The position numbers and the translations under genes were made by a program. A DNA stretch of 64,000 bases, from positions 248,001 through 312,000 of the forward strand of contig NZ_LPUX01000053.1 of NCBI RefSeq assembly GCF_001651865.1, read 5' to 3'. The DNA is from Sinorhizobium glycinis. Its GTDB lineage: Bacteria; Pseudomonadota; Alphaproteobacteria; Rhizobiales; Rhizobiaceae. Below the pieces are notes generated by a model. It saw nothing but the letters and a program-made list of their open reading frames with translations, was not told the DNA's origin and searched no databases. Numbering within the stretch: position 1 is the stretch's first letter; each line of letters opens with the position of its first letter. This document shows positions 45,324 to 55,707 of this stretch, piece after piece.

Positions 45324-46262
45324 CTATTCCGCCGGCGTCGGCTGCGCGGCGCGGCGCGCCCTGCTTTCGGCCAGCATCGCTCCCGAATAGATGAAGAGTG
45401 CTGCCCAGATCAGCGCGAAGGCGATGAGTTTTGCGGCGCCGAAGGGCTCGTGGAACACGAAGACAGCGATCACGAAGATCATCGTCGGAGCGATATATTG
45501 CATGATGCCGATGGTCGAGAGCCGCAGGAGCTTGGCGCCATTGGCATATATCATCAGCGGCACGGCGGTCACGAGACCGCAGGAGAGAAGCAGGACGACG
45601 TCGGTCATGTTCGTGTCGCCGAAATGCCCCTGCCCCGTCGCTTCGAGCCAGATGATGTAGCCGGCGGCCGGGACGCTGAGCAGAAGCACTTCGAGGAAGA
45701 AGCCCTGATTCGGCCCGATCGGCAGCGTCTTGCGGAAGAAGGCGTAAAAGCCCCAGGAGATGCAGAGCCCGATCGAGACCCAGGGCAGGCCGCCGGCGTC
45801 GAAGGCGAGCACGGCGACGGCGAGCGCGGCGAGCCCGATCGCCACCATCTGCGCCGGATTCGGCCTCTCCTTGAGCAGGAGGGCCCCGAGGAAAATCGAA
45901 AACAGCGGGTTGATGTAGTAGCCGAGTGCCGTCTCGATCGCCCGGCCGGCCCCGATCGCCCAGACGTAGATGCCCCAGTTGACGGTGATGAGGGCGGCCG
46001 TGAGCGTCGCCATCTTCAGCATGCGGGGCGAGCGCAACGCGGTCCTGATCTCCTGCGTGCGGCCAAGCCAAAGAAGCACGAGGCCCGCGAGCGGCACCGA
46101 CCAGACGATGCGGTGGGCGACGACTTCGGGCGCAGGGATGTGCGCTACGGCCTTCATGAAGAAGGGCAGGAAACCCCAGAGCAGATAGGCCGTCAGCGCG
46201 AAGGCGAAGCCTCTCGCGGAATCGGTATTCTCGGCGGGCTGTTTCGCGTTCGGCTCGGCCAT
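45324..46262 (-). CDS. rarD: EamA/DMT-superfamily permease RarD type
   Basis: 312 residues with ten predicted membrane helices. The N-terminal block GFAFALTAYLLWGFLPFFMKAV and HRIVWSVPLAGLVLLWLG are typical of RarD proteins, as are WGIYVWAIGAGRAIETALGYYINPLFSI and GIMQYIAPTMIFVIAVFVFHEPF. RarD was named from chloramphenicol-related transport but the substrate is generally unknown. ATG 46262 gives the expected short polar N terminus. Confidence 0.9.
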   Translation of the reverse strand: MAEPNAKQPAENTDSARGFAFALTAYLLWGFLPFFMKAVAHIPAPEVVAHRIVWSVPLAGLVLLWLGRTQEIRTALRSPRMLKMATLTAALITVNWGIYVWAIGAGRAIETALGYYINPLFSIFLGALLLKERPNPAQMVAIGLAALAVAVLAFDAGGLPWVSIGLCISWGFYAFFRKTLPIGPNQGFFLEVLLLSVPAAGYIIWLEATGQGHFGDTNMTDVVLLLSCGLVTAVPLMIYANGAKLLRLSTIGIMQYIAPTMIFVIAVFVFHEPFGAAKLIAFALIWAALFIYSGAMLAESRARRAAQPTPAE

Positions 46263-46440
46263 GACCTTGATCCTGAAAACTAGACCGGAGCCAGGCGGGG
46301 ACCGCTCCGGTGTCAAACGACGGCCAGTCATCAGCGGAGAACTGCCGTCCCTCCTCCTTGCGTCCTACTCCAACGAACGCTGATGCACCAATTCATTTCC
46401 GTGAACCGATGCGTGAACGACGCTGAACGCAGAGCAGGCA

Positions 46441-48057
46441 CTATTCGGCGGCGATCAGCCCGACCTGGTCGCGGTTCTTGAGCAGCTTGTAGACGATACT
46501 GTCCATCAGCGCCTGGAAGGAGGCGTCGATGATGTTGTCGGAGACGCCGACGGTCCACCAGCGCGCGCCGGTCCGGTCCGTCGACTCGATCAGCACGCGG
46601 GTGACGGCCCCGGTGCCGCCATTCAAGATGCGTACCTTGTAGTCGGCGAGTTCGAGATCGGCGATCTCCGACTGGAACTTGCCGAGGTCCTTGCGCAGAG
46701 CGAGGTCGAGCGCATTGACCGGACCATGTCCCTCGGCGACCGACATCATCACCTCCCCGTCGACGATGACCTTGACCACGGCCTCCGACACGGTCTTCAG
46801 ATTTCCGTTCGCATCGAAACGGCGCTCGACCATGACCCGGAAGCTCTCGACGTGGAAGAAATCGGGCACGGTGCCGAGGATGCGGCTGGCGAGCAGCGTG
46901 AAACTCGCATCCGCGCCCTCATAGGCATAGCCGGTCGCCTCGCGCTCCTTGACGATCTCGATCAGCTTGTCGAGCCGCGGATCGTCCTTGGCGACATTGA
47001 TGCCGCGCCGCTTGAGCGCGTTGATGAAGTTCGCCTTGCCTCCCTGGTCGGAGACCATCACCTTGCGCAGGTTGCCAACCGACTCGGGCGCGACATGCTC
47101 GTAGGTGCGCGGATCCTTCAGCAGCGCCGAAGCATGGATGCCCGCCTTCGTGGCAAAGGCCGAAGCGCCTACATAGGGTGCCTGCGGATCCGGCGAGCGA
47201 TTGAGGAGTTCGTCGAAAGCGTGGGCGAGCGTCGTCAGTTCCTGAAGCCTGTCGGCATCGATACCGGTCTCGAAGCGCTCCGCATAGGCTTCCTTCAGCG
47301 CAAGCGTCGCAATCAGCGTGACCAGATTGGCGTTGCCGCAGCGCTCGCCGATGCCGTTCAGCGTTCCCTGTATCTGCCGCACCCCGGCCTCGACCGCAGC
47401 CAGGGAATTCGCCACCGCCTGGCCGGTATCGTTGTGCGCGTGGATGCCGAGATTGGCGCCCGGTACTCCGGACGCGATCACGGCCGAAACGATCTCGCGG
47501 GTTTCCGGCGGCTGCGTGCCGCCATTGGTGTCGCAGAGCACCACCCACCGCGCCCCTGCCTCGAGCGCCGTTTTCGCGCAGGCGATCGCATAGGCAGGAT
47601 TCACCTTGTAGCCGTCGAAGAAATGCTCGCAATCGACCATTGCCTCGCGGCCGGAGGCGACCACCGCCGCGACCGAGGCACGGATACTCTCGAGGTTCTC
47701 CTCGTTGGAACAGCCGAGCGCCACCTCCACATGGTAGTCCCAGCTCTTGGCAACGAGACAGATCGCATCGCTCTTGGCCGTCAGCAGCGCGTTGAGACCC
47801 GGATCGTTGGAGGCGGAGACGCCGGCGCGCTTGGTCATGCCGAAGGCGACGAAGGCGGCCTTCTGCGTACGCTTCTTCGTGAAGAACTCGGTGTCGGTCG
47901 GATTGGCGCCCGGATAACCGCCCTCGACATAGTCCATGCCGAATTCATCGAGCATTGCCGCGATGGCGATTTTGTCCTCCACGGAAAAGTCGATGCCGGG
48001 CGTCTGCTGCCCGTCCCGAAGCGTCGTGTCGAAGAGGTAGATGCGTTCCTTGGTCAT
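46441..48057 (-). CDS. cimA: Citramalate synthase / 2-isopropylmalate-synthase-like enzyme
   Basis: 538 residues. The HMGL-like catalytic domain opens with YLFDTTLRDGQQTPGIDFSVEDK, with metal-binding GIHAHNDTGQAVANSLAAVEAGVRQIQGTLNGIGERCGN. A LeuA-type allosteric/dimer domain closes the protein (LADYKVRILNGGTGAVTRVLIESTDRTG). The sequence matches CimA-type enzymes that condense pyruvate and acetyl-CoA to (R)-citramalate, a route to 2-oxobutyrate and isoleucine. Substrate choice cannot be read securely from sequence. It precedes no other leucine or isoleucine gene here. Confidence 0.9.
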   Translation of the reverse strand: MTKERIYLFDTTLRDGQQTPGIDFSVEDKIAIAAMLDEFGMDYVEGGYPGANPTDTEFFTKKRTQKAAFVAFGMTKRAGVSASNDPGLNALLTAKSDAICLVAKSWDYHVEVALGCSNEENLESIRASVAAVVASGREAMVDCEHFFDGYKVNPAYAIACAKTALEAGARWVVLCDTNGGTQPPETREIVSAVIASGVPGANLGIHAHNDTGQAVANSLAAVEAGVRQIQGTLNGIGERCGNANLVTLIATLALKEAYAERFETGIDADRLQELTTLAHAFDELLNRSPDPQAPYVGASAFATKAGIHASALLKDPRTYEHVAPESVGNLRKVMVSDQGGKANFINALKRRGINVAKDDPRLDKLIEIVKEREATGYAYEGADASFTLLASRILGTVPDFFHVESFRVMVERRFDANGNLKTVSEAVVKVIVDGEVMMSVAEGHGPVNALDLALRKDLGKFQSEIADLELADYKVRILNGGTGAVTRVLIESTDRTGARWWTVGVSDNIIDASFQALMDSIVYKLLKNRDQVGLIAAE

Positions 48058-48101
48058 GGGCTGGTTCCAAAATGCGTAGTCTAAATCGGTGCGGGGTTCC
48101 G

Positions 48102-49560
<1,459 letters not shown>

Positions 49561-49564
<4 letters not shown>

Positions 49565-50037
49565 GCCCAGTGCCCTGCCGACGGCCACTGCTCCGTCTCG
49601 TGATCCGGATGCTGGAAGGAGATGATCTGTTCCTGCCGCGCGTAGTAATCCTGATCATTGTGAACCGGCTGGTCGAAGATCGTGTCGACCCATGGCAGGC
49701 GGGCCTGGTAGTTGACCTGGATCCGCGGCGCGAGATCGGAGCGGTCGTCGAAGGCGCCGATCGCGATCTCCAAACCGCCGGGGTGCCGATAGGTCAGCGG
49801 CGTACCGCATTTCGGGCAAAAGCCGCGATCGATGTTGACCGAGGACTGGAAATAGCTCGGTTCGTCGCGCGTCCATTCGATCCCGTCCTTCGGCGCCGTC
49901 ACCAGGGCCGAAAAGAACGAACCGAACTGCTTCTGGCACATGCGGCAATGGCAGATCGACGGGCGTCCGAGCTCGCCGCGGATGCGGAATCGGACAGAAC
50001 CGCACTGGCATCCTCCAGTTCTGATGGCGTCACTCAT
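49561..50037 (-). CDS. GFA-domain protein 2
   Basis: 158 residues. GFA zinc motifs: GGCQCGSVRFRI, CHCRMCQKQFGSFF, FCPKCGTPLTYR. The end SFQHPDHETEQWP mirrors YQHPDHDTETWP in GFA protein 3, so the two are recent paralogues. Its ATG (50037) lies inside the end of GFA protein 3, preceded by GGAGGAGAG, an 8-bp overlap. It is likely cotranscribed and translationally coupled. The function is unknown. Confidence 0.92.
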
Positions 50038-50515
50038 CGTCTCTCCTCCGGGGCCAGGTTTCGGTGTCATGATCGGGATGCTGATAGGAAACGAGGTGGG
50101 CCAGGTAAGAGGCCGCGTCGACGTCGGCCATCGTCTCCTCGCCGGGGAGGCTCGGCACGCGATCGACATAGGGCAATTTCGCCTCGGTACCCCACTGAAT
50201 GATCGGCGCTATGCCTTCGGGCCTGTCGAAGGCGGCGATCGCCAGCGCCATGCCGTCCGGCGCTTCGAAGGTGAGTGGCGTGCCACAATCGCCGCAGAAG
50301 CCGCGCCAGACCGCATTGGACGACTGGAACCGCTTGCGCTGCCCCCGTGTCCAGGCGACGTTCGCGCCGCGCACCGAAACGAGCGGCAGATAGAAATTGC
50401 CGCTCGCCTTCTGGCACATGCGGCAATGGCAAACCGAGGCGTCGCCGAGCTTGCCCTCGACGCGGAAGCGGACCGCGCCGCATTGGCATCCGCCGGTACG
50501 GATATCGTCAGCCAT
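50030..50515 (-). CDS. GFA-domain protein 3
   Basis: 161 residues, first gene of the GFA-GFA-GFA-pip operon. Motifs: GGCQCGAVRFRVEG, CHCRMCQKASGNFY, FCGDCGTPLTFE. It begins MADDIRTGGCQCG, almost the same as MSDAIRTGGCQCG in GFA protein 2. It starts 39 bp downstream of the cysS stop on the same strand, so it may be expressed from the cysS promoter. Catalytic role and substrate are not known. Confidence 0.92.
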   Translation of the reverse strand: MADDIRTGGCQCGAVRFRVEGKLGDASVCHCRMCQKASGNFYLPLVSVRGANVAWTRGQRKRFQSSNAVWRGFCGDCGTPLTFEAPDGMALAIAAFDRPEGIAPIIQWGTEAKLPYVDRVPSLPGEETMADVDAASYLAHLVSYQHPDHDTETWPRRRDDE

Positions 50516-50554
50516 ATCTCCTCCTCGTCCGCAGGTGCCGCCGTGGCCGCGCCT

Positions 50555-51955
50555 TCAGATCTGCGATCGTTTCACTTCCCAGGTGGTCACCCGTTCACCT
50601 GTTTCCGGATCCTTGCCGTCCTTGAGCTGGATGCCCCGCGCCAGGAGATCGGCGCGAATGCTGTCTGCTTCAGTATAGTTCTTCGCCTTCAGCAGTTCGA
50701 GGCGGGCCCGCACCCGACCATCGATCTCCTCTACGACCGCCTCGTCGAGTTCGATCTCCTTCGGCAGAACGCCGATCAGCGCCGCGCTTGCAGCGAAGGC
50801 GCCGAGATACTGCGCATCCGCCGACGCCTTCTGCGCCAGGCCGTGCAGGGCCTGGATCGCCGCGACGGTGTTGAGGTCGTCCGCCAGCGCAGCCACGACC
50901 GCGGCGTCCACCTCCCCCGTCGCGTCGCCCGGAACCGGCCATCTGGAGAGCAGGTGCTCGGCTTCCTCCAGCCGCTTGATGGAGAAGTCGATCGGCTCGC
51001 GATAGTGCGTCATCAGCATCGCAAGCCGCAGCACCTCGCCCGGCCATTTGCGCCCCCCGAACGTCTCCGTGTGCAGGAGCTCGTAGATGGTGACGAAATT
51101 GCCCTCGGACTTCGACATCTTGCGGCCTTCGACCTGCAGGAAGCCGTTGTGCATCCAGACATTGGCCATGACGTCCGTGCCGTGCGCGCAGCGCGACTGG
51201 GCGATTTCGTTCTCGTGATGCGGGAAGATGAGATCGAGCCCGCCTCCGTGAATGTCGAATACTTCGCCGAGATAGCGGCCGCTCATCGCCGAGCATTCGA
51301 TGTGCCAGCCGGGCCGGCCGCGTCCCCATGGACTGTCCCAGCCCGGCTCATGCTCCTGCGAGAGCTTCCAGAGCACGAAGTCGCCAGGATTCTTCTTGTG
51401 CGCCTCGACCGCGACGCGGGCTCCGGCCTGCTGCTCGTCGAGGTTCCGCTTCGAAAGCTGACCATAGTCCGTCATCGACTTCGTGTCGAAGAGCACCTCG
51501 CCCTCGGACTGATAGGCATGGCCCTTGGCGAGGAGCTTCTCGATGATCTCGACCATCTCTGCAATGCTCTCGGTGGCGCGCGGCTGAACGGTCGGGTCGA
51601 GGCAGCCGAGCACCGCGGCATCGTCGAGGAACTGCGTCTCGGTCTTCTCGGTGACGCGGCGGATCGCTTCGTTCAGCGGCAGGCCGGGATAATCGCGCCG
51701 CGCCCGCGCATTGATCTTGTCGTCGACGTCCGTGATGTTGCGCGCATAGGTGACATGGCTTTCGCCGTAGACATGGCGAAGCAACCGGAACAGCACGTCG
51801 AAGACGATGATCGGCCGCGCATTGCCGATATGGGCATAGTCGTAGACGGTCGGGCCGCAGACATACATGCGGACGTTTAGAGGGTCGATCGGCCGGAAAT
51901 CGGCTTTTTCCCGCGTCAGCGTGTTGTACAGTTTCAAAGTCGGCATTCCGCCCAT
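50555..51955 (-). CDS. cysS: Cysteinyl-tRNA synthetase
   Basis: 466 residues, class I synthetase. HIGH-type motif is [10 protein letters not shown] (~39-46), preceded by zinc-binding C33 in [10 protein letters not shown]. The second zinc site is in [13 protein letters not shown] with [18 protein letters not shown]. The KMSKS loop is [14 protein letters not shown] chose ATG 51955 because GGAG lies seven bases upstream; ATG 51946 (MPTLKLYN) is an alternative. The C-terminal anticodon-binding region ends TWEVKRSQI. Confidence 0.95.
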   Translation of the reverse strand: MGGMPTLKLYNTLTREKADFRPIDPLNVRMYVCGPTVYDYAHIGNARPIIVFDVLFRLLRHVYGESHVTYARNITDVDDKINARARRDYPGLPLNEAIRRVTEKTETQFLDDAAVLGCLDPTVQPRATESIAEMVEIIEKLLAKGHAYQSEGEVLFDTKSMTDYGQLSKRNLDEQQAGARVAVEAHKKNPGDFVLWKLSQEHEPGWDSPWGRGRPGWHIECSAMSGRYLGEVFDIHGGGLDLIFPHHENEIAQSRCAHGTDVMANVWMHNGFLQVEGRKMSKSEGNFVTIYELLHTETFGGRKWPGEVLRLAMLMTHYREPIDFSIKRLEEAEHLLSRWPVPGDATGEVDAAVVAALADDLNTVAAIQALHGLAQKASADAQYLGAFAASAALIGVLPKEIELDEAVVEEIDGRVRARLELLKAKNYTEADSIRADLLARGIQLKDGKDPETGERVTTWEVKRSQI

Positions 51956-52339
51956 CCCAAATCTCCAAGTCTGCATGCAACCGTAGCACTATGCGACGGG
52001 GCGGCCCGCGCGTTTGTCATCTTGGATTTCGGGAGACGAAAACGGCCAGGCCAGCGGATCGCTAGCGAATAATCTTCCGGCAAATAATGCAGATAACCGT
52101 TTTCATGGCGATCCTTATCGCGCGTCGCATGGCGCCGGTCAAGAGGTCAGCCGCATGCAAGCAAAGGTGGGAACAGGCAATTGGACGGCCATGGATTTGT
52201 CACGATTTGGCTCGACCGGAGCATCGAGCGGGAAACGCGATTCGCGCTGCACTTTCGTGCTGCATCGGATGCGTGTTTCCCGCGGAACAAGGAGAAACGC
52301 CGTTTTCGGGCACAAAAGCGAAGACGAAGCGTTTCCGAT
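51956..52339. other. Upstream region of cysS, no gene recognised
   Basis: 384 bp with no coding sequence I can support; open frames here have no family resemblance and run into the adjacent palindromic repeat. The cysS promoter should be in this stretch. Confidence 0.5.
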
Positions 52340-52444
52340 CTACAGCGCCGTGGTCTTATCAGACGCACAAAGGTCGCTGTAGCACTTTGAAATGCTGCAT
52401 GTTTTTTCCTTAAATCGGCTCCGATTTAAGGAAACATGCAGTAG
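52340..52444 (-). repeat. Two-palindrome mosaic repeat, copy (e), inverted
   Basis: CTACAGCGCCGTGGTCTTAT..AGACGCACAAAGGTCGCTGTAG then TGCTGCATGTTTTTTCCTTA..TAAGGAAACATGCAGTAG. Same orientation as copy (d). It ends 24 bp before the ATG of the 55-residue protein, so it lies in or beside that gene's promoter or leader. Confidence 0.85.
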
Positions 52445-52468
52445 GGAAGCATCAAGGAGAACATTCAC

Positions 52469-52636
52469 ATGAAACCCGCCAAGACGCCCGGCTCCAAGCC
52501 ACCGGCAGCCGATCTCGTGGCGAAATACCGGCCGGTCGGTCTCAAGGCCGTACTCGCCGCCGCACTACAGGCCAAGGCCAAACCTGCCGGCAAGACACTC
52601 GCCAAGCATCGCGCGACAGGACGGAGCGCGTACTAA
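52469..52636 (+). CDS. Small basic protein, 55 residues, unknown function
   Basis: ATG 52469 has AAGGAG eight bases upstream, a strong ribosome site. The product is short and rich in Lys, Ala and Pro: it begins MKPAKTPGSKPPAADLVAKY and ends HRATGRSAY. There is no cysteine, no membrane segment and no signal peptide. The central stretch VGLKAVLAAALQAKAK could form an amphipathic helix. Its TAA overlaps the TAG of the convergent SRAP gene by 4 bp. Codon use is GC-rich as in neighbours. No family is recognised; a nucleic-acid- or ribosome-associated role would fit the charge but is speculation. Confidence 0.65.
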   Translation: MKPAKTPGSKPPAADLVAKYRPVGLKAVLAAALQAKAKPAGKTLAKHRATGRSAY

Positions 52637-53409
52637 AACAGGGTCAGTTGTCCGTTGTCCCTTTGACCGTCCTCGGCGGGAGTTCGTCTCGCCGAGATCG
52701 ATGCCATGGGCGCGACTTCGTCCTGGAGATCGGGCCCGACATTCGCGACATTGTTGACCCTATCCGACACCGGTATCGCCTCGAAAAAATCCTCGGGCGG
52801 CGGAACCAGGAGGTCGGCAATGTCGCGCGGTTCCCGCGTCCTGCAGTCCAGCCAACGGGAAGATTCCTCCGGCGGGATCACGACGGGCATGCGATCGTGG
52901 ATGTGCCGGATCGCCCTGTTGGCGCCCGTGGTGAGAATGGCGGCAGTGTCGACTTCGGAACCGTCGGCTGACGACCAGGTCTCTATGAGACCGGCGAAGG
53001 CGACGATGCCGCCCTTCTTCGGCCGGACCCAATAGGCTTGCGAGGCCTCACCGCTGCCTTTCGGCGGGCGGTGCCATTCATAGAAGCCGGATGCCGGCAC
53101 CAGAATGCGGCGGTGGCGCATCGCGGCCCGGAAGGCAGCCTTGTCGGTCGCGGTCTCGGAGCGCGCATTGATCAGCAGCGGAAATGTCCGTGGATCCTTC
53201 ACCCAGCCCGGCGTGAAGCCCCAGCGGACCAGCAGCGCCCTGCGATCGGGCAGGTTGCTGCCCGGCTCCGCCCGCTCGGAAGCGACGATGATGAGAATCG
53301 GCTGGGTCGGGGCAATATTGAACCGCTGTGGAAAGTCTTCCACCTTCAGCAGGCCAAACAGTTCCAGCAATTCTTCCGGGCTCGCCGTCAGCGCAAAACG
53401 TCCGCACAT
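52633..53409 (-). CDS. SOS response-associated peptidase (SRAP/HMCES family)
   Basis: 258 residues. SRAP proteins crosslink their own cysteine-2 to abasic sites in single-stranded DNA, protecting them. Cys2 is present (MCGRFALTA), as are RFNIAPTQ, WGFTPGW, INARSETATDK, ILVPASGFYEW and HDRMPVVIP. I chose ATG 53409 so that Cys is residue 2; longer starts would bury it. It is divergent from the Nudix gene with a 60-bp gap and convergent, overlapping by 4 bp, with the small basic protein gene. Confidence 0.94.
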   Translation of the reverse strand: MCGRFALTASPEELLELFGLLKVEDFPQRFNIAPTQPILIIVASERAEPGSNLPDRRALLVRWGFTPGWVKDPRTFPLLINARSETATDKAAFRAAMRHRRILVPASGFYEWHRPPKGSGEASQAYWVRPKKGGIVAFAGLIETWSSADGSEVDTAAILTTGANRAIRHIHDRMPVVIPPEESSRWLDCRTREPRDIADLLVPPPEDFFEAIPVSDRVNNVANVGPDLQDEVAPMASISARRTPAEDGQRDNGQLTLF

Positions 53410-53469
53410 GACATCGATGTGGCACTTCACGTAGGATGGGTCAACGACCTATATGAACTTAGCCACACG

Positions 53470-53940
53470 ATGACACGCCAGCCCCAACTCGCTTCCTCCG
53501 CCATCATCGAACGGAATGGACGCTATCTGCTCGTCCGCCGGGCCAATCCGCCGTCGGCCGACATGTATGCCTTTCCCGGCGGCCGGGCGGAGCCGGGCGA
53601 GACTCCGGCCGAAACCGCCTTGCGCGAACTCACTGAGGAGACCGGGATCTGCGGCCGCGATCCGGTGCTTTTCGAGAGCTACGACCTCGTTCCGAGCGGC
53701 GCGGAGAGCCGGCATTTCCTGCTCTCCGTCTTTACGGTCGAGGCGGATCCCGATTGTGACGCCATTGCCGCGGACGATGCGGCCGATGTCGGCTGGTTCA
53801 CGCCGGAGGAGATCTTCGCCCTGCCCATTCCGGAGAGCGTCCGTCATTGTGTGGAAAAACTGGCCGGTGGTCGGCCGTCGATCCGCCCGAGCCGCGACGC
53901 CCTTGCAAGCGGCGCCGATTCGGATTTGATGGACCCATGA
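53470..53940 (+). CDS. Nudix hydrolase
   Basis: 156 residues. A complete Nudix box is present at 38-60: G38, E44, R52, E53, E56, E57, G59 in GRAEPGETPAETALRELTEE. The fold begins ASSAIIERNGRYLLVRRANPP. It is likely a pyrophosphohydrolase such as an ADP-ribose or nucleotide-sugar/NADH-type enzyme, but the substrate cannot be set from sequence. ATG 53470 precedes the family core. Its stop overlaps the next start as ATGA (53937-53940). Confidence 0.92.
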   Translation: MTRQPQLASSAIIERNGRYLLVRRANPPSADMYAFPGGRAEPGETPAETALRELTEETGICGRDPVLFESYDLVPSGAESRHFLLSVFTVEADPDCDAIAADDAADVGWFTPEEIFALPIPESVRHCVEKLAGGRPSIRPSRDALASGADSDLMDP

Positions 53941-54380
53941 CCATTGCGCCGTTTATCTTCCGACTCCTCCTGGCCGGCACCGCGCTCGCGATCGCGGCGG
54001 GGGCCGCCGCGCAGGAGGCGGCCCCCGCCCCTCAGGACACGCAGGCCGCCGCTCCGCCTCCAGTCGAAGACAAGCCGCCTCCCTATGAGCAGCGCCTCAT
54101 CCGCTTGGCCGAAATCCTCGGATCGGTCCACTATCTGCGCAATCTCTGCCTCGGCAAGCCCGAAGACAGCTGGCGCCGCTCGATGCAGGAGCTGATCGAC
54201 AAGGAGAGTGCCGACGAGCCGAAGCGGCGCGAGCGCATGACGGCCGCGTTCAACCGTGGGTACAGAACCTTCGCCTCGGTCTATACGGTCTGCACCGAGC
54301 CCGCGACGCTCGCCGAGGAGCGATACCGTGCCGAAGGTGCAACACTTGCTTCCGAAATCGTCGCGCGCTTTGGAAATTAG
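53937..54380 (+). CDS. TIGR02301-type small exported protein
   Basis: 147 residues. Signal peptide of ~25 residues (FRLLLAGTALAIAAGAAAQ), an Ala/Pro-rich linker, then a helical domain with YEQRLIRLAEILGSVHYLRNLCLG and two cysteines (NLCLG and YTVCTEP) that could form a disulfide. It matches the alphaproteobacterial TIGR02301 family of unknown function. Translationally coupled to the Nudix gene by ATGA. Confidence 0.85.
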   Translation: MTIAPFIFRLLLAGTALAIAAGAAAQEAAPAPQDTQAAAPPPVEDKPPPYEQRLIRLAEILGSVHYLRNLCLGKPEDSWRRSMQELIDKESADEPKRRERMTAAFNRGYRTFASVYTVCTEPATLAEERYRAEGATLASEIVARFGN

Positions 54381-54506
54381 GGGGATATTAACCTCTTTTT
54401 CCGCCGGCCCGTGTCGTTTCGGGAAAAGGCTGCTAAAGTCCGTTAAGAGAGTGGTAAGGAGTAGCCGGCCTGTCTGCCCGTTCAGTTCCGGTTCAGCGGA
54501 GAGGCG

Positions 54507-54612
54507 CTATTGCATGTATCCTTAGATCGGATCCGATTTAAGGATAGAACATGCAGCAACTTGAAGTGCTACAGCGACCTTTGCACGTCTGATAAGACGC
54601 GCGGCGCTGTAG
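54507..54612 (+). repeat. Two-palindrome mosaic repeat, copy (f)
   Basis: CTATTGCATGTATCCTTAGA..TAAGGATAGAACATGCAGCA and CTACAGCG..TTTGCACGTCTGATAAGACGCG..GGCGCTGTAG. Same orientation as (b) and (c). It ends 18 bp before the start of the next gene. Confidence 0.85.
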
Positions 54613-54630
54613 GTTAGCCAACTGTACGTG

Positions 54631-54912
54631 ATGGAAGCCCGCATGGAACGAATGATGGAACCAAGCCTGACCGACATCGACGACATGATCGTTCACGAGA
54701 AAATGCAGGCGGCCCTGGAACACCAGAACGAAGCCTGGGCGGACGGCATGGCGGATGGAATCGAGCCGGAAATCATCGCCGACGCGGCAATTGCGCTGGC
54801 CATGCGGGAAACCATTCGGCTGCATGGCGAAGATGGCGCCGAGGCCATGCTGAATTCGCTTCGTGAGCGCATGCTCGCCGGAGAGTTCTCCCCACAGCGG
54901 TCAATCCAATAG
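54631..54912 (+). CDS. Small acidic hypothetical protein
   Basis: 93 residues, Met- and Glu-rich, probably all helical (DIDDMIVHEKMQAALEHQNEAWADG, EIIADAAIALAMRETIRLHG, AEAMLNSLRERMLAGEF). No signal peptide or membrane helix and no cysteine. ATG 54631 is used; ATG 54643 is also possible, and neither has a strong ribosome site. The leader is largely made of repeat copy (f). I do not recognise the family; the gene could be part of an operon with the exported protein 28 bp downstream. Confidence 0.6.
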   Translation: MEARMERMMEPSLTDIDDMIVHEKMQAALEHQNEAWADGMADGIEPEIIADAAIALAMRETIRLHGEDGAEAMLNSLRERMLAGEFSPQRSIQ

Positions 54913-54940
54913 CATCAGGCCAATAGCATCAGGACTGCCC

Positions 54941-55690
54941 ATGACCCGGAACCTTGCAGGCCGTGCCAGAGCGGCGCGCCTCGTCATGCTGTTGCTGGCG
55001 GGCGCCGTTTCTTACGTCCCCATGGCGGCTCCGGCTGCATATGCGTTGAGCGAACTCAAGGGCACGCCTCCTCCCGCTCCCGCTGACAGCGCTGAGAACT
55101 CGGCGCCGGCGGAGACGCCCGAGGCTGGGCCGGAAGAGCCGCTCGAAATTCCGATGCCCGATCCGCTCGTCGACAAGGCTGCGACCGAGGCCAAGGATCA
55201 GGGCGCACCCGAAGTGGTCCAGCCGGTCGAGGTTCTGACCGACGTCTCGAAAATTCCAGCTCCCGTCGCCCGGATGCGCGAGCTGATTGTCGAAGCCGCA
55301 GCTTCCGGCGACATCGAGCGGCTGCGCCCCCTGCTCGGCAAGGGGCCGACCCAGACGCAGGTCAGCGGCAGCGGCGGCGATGAGGATCCGATCGCGACTC
55401 TGAAGGGTTTGTCCGGCGACCAGGATGGCGTCGAAATCCTCGCGATCCTGCTCGATGTTCTTTCGACCGGCTTCGTCCTTGCCGACAAGGGCACACCGGA
55501 GGAAGCCTATGTCTGGCCCTATTTCGCCGAAAAACCCTTGTCTTCCTTGACCCCTCCGGAGAAGGTCGACCTCCTCCGGCTGGTCACCGCCGGCGATTTC
55601 GCCGGCATGGAAGAATTGGGCAACTACAATTTCTATCGCGTCGGGATCGCACCCGACGGCCAGTGGAAATTCTTCGTCGCGGGCGATTGA
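54941..55690 (+). CDS. Exported protein of unknown function
   Basis: 249 residues. A signal peptide (RLVMLLLAGAVSYVPMAAPAAYA, cleavage near residue 36) precedes a Pro/Ala/Glu-rich linker. The mature domain from ~100 reads VAMRELIVEAAASGDIERLRPLLG-like (actual VARMRELIVEAAASGDIERL), VEILAILLDVLSTGFVL, then a conserved-looking end YVWPYFAEKPLSSLTPPEKV and GQWKFFVAGD. It resembles conserved rhizobial exported proteins but I know no function. A short direct repeat (CATCAGG, CAATAGCATCAGG) lies before the ATG. Confidence 0.78.
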   Translation: MTRNLAGRARAARLVMLLLAGAVSYVPMAAPAAYALSELKGTPPPAPADSAENSAPAETPEAGPEEPLEIPMPDPLVDKAATEAKDQGAPEVVQPVEVLTDVSKIPAPVARMRELIVEAAASGDIERLRPLLGKGPTQTQVSGSGGDEDPIATLKGLSGDQDGVEILAILLDVLSTGFVLADKGTPEEAYVWPYFAEKPLSSLTPPEKVDLLRLVTAGDFAGMEELGNYNFYRVGIAPDGQWKFFVAGD

Positions 55691-55707
55691 GCATTGCTCC
55701 TGATTTT

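Noticed and set aside
49940-51880. 646-codon plus-strand frame opposite GFA genes and cysS
   Set aside because: Antisense shadow; spans several confirmed minus-strand genes.
52014-52382. Possible 122-residue plus-strand gene upstream of the small basic protein
   Set aside because: No good ribosome site, no family resemblance, and its end runs into the palindromic repeat.
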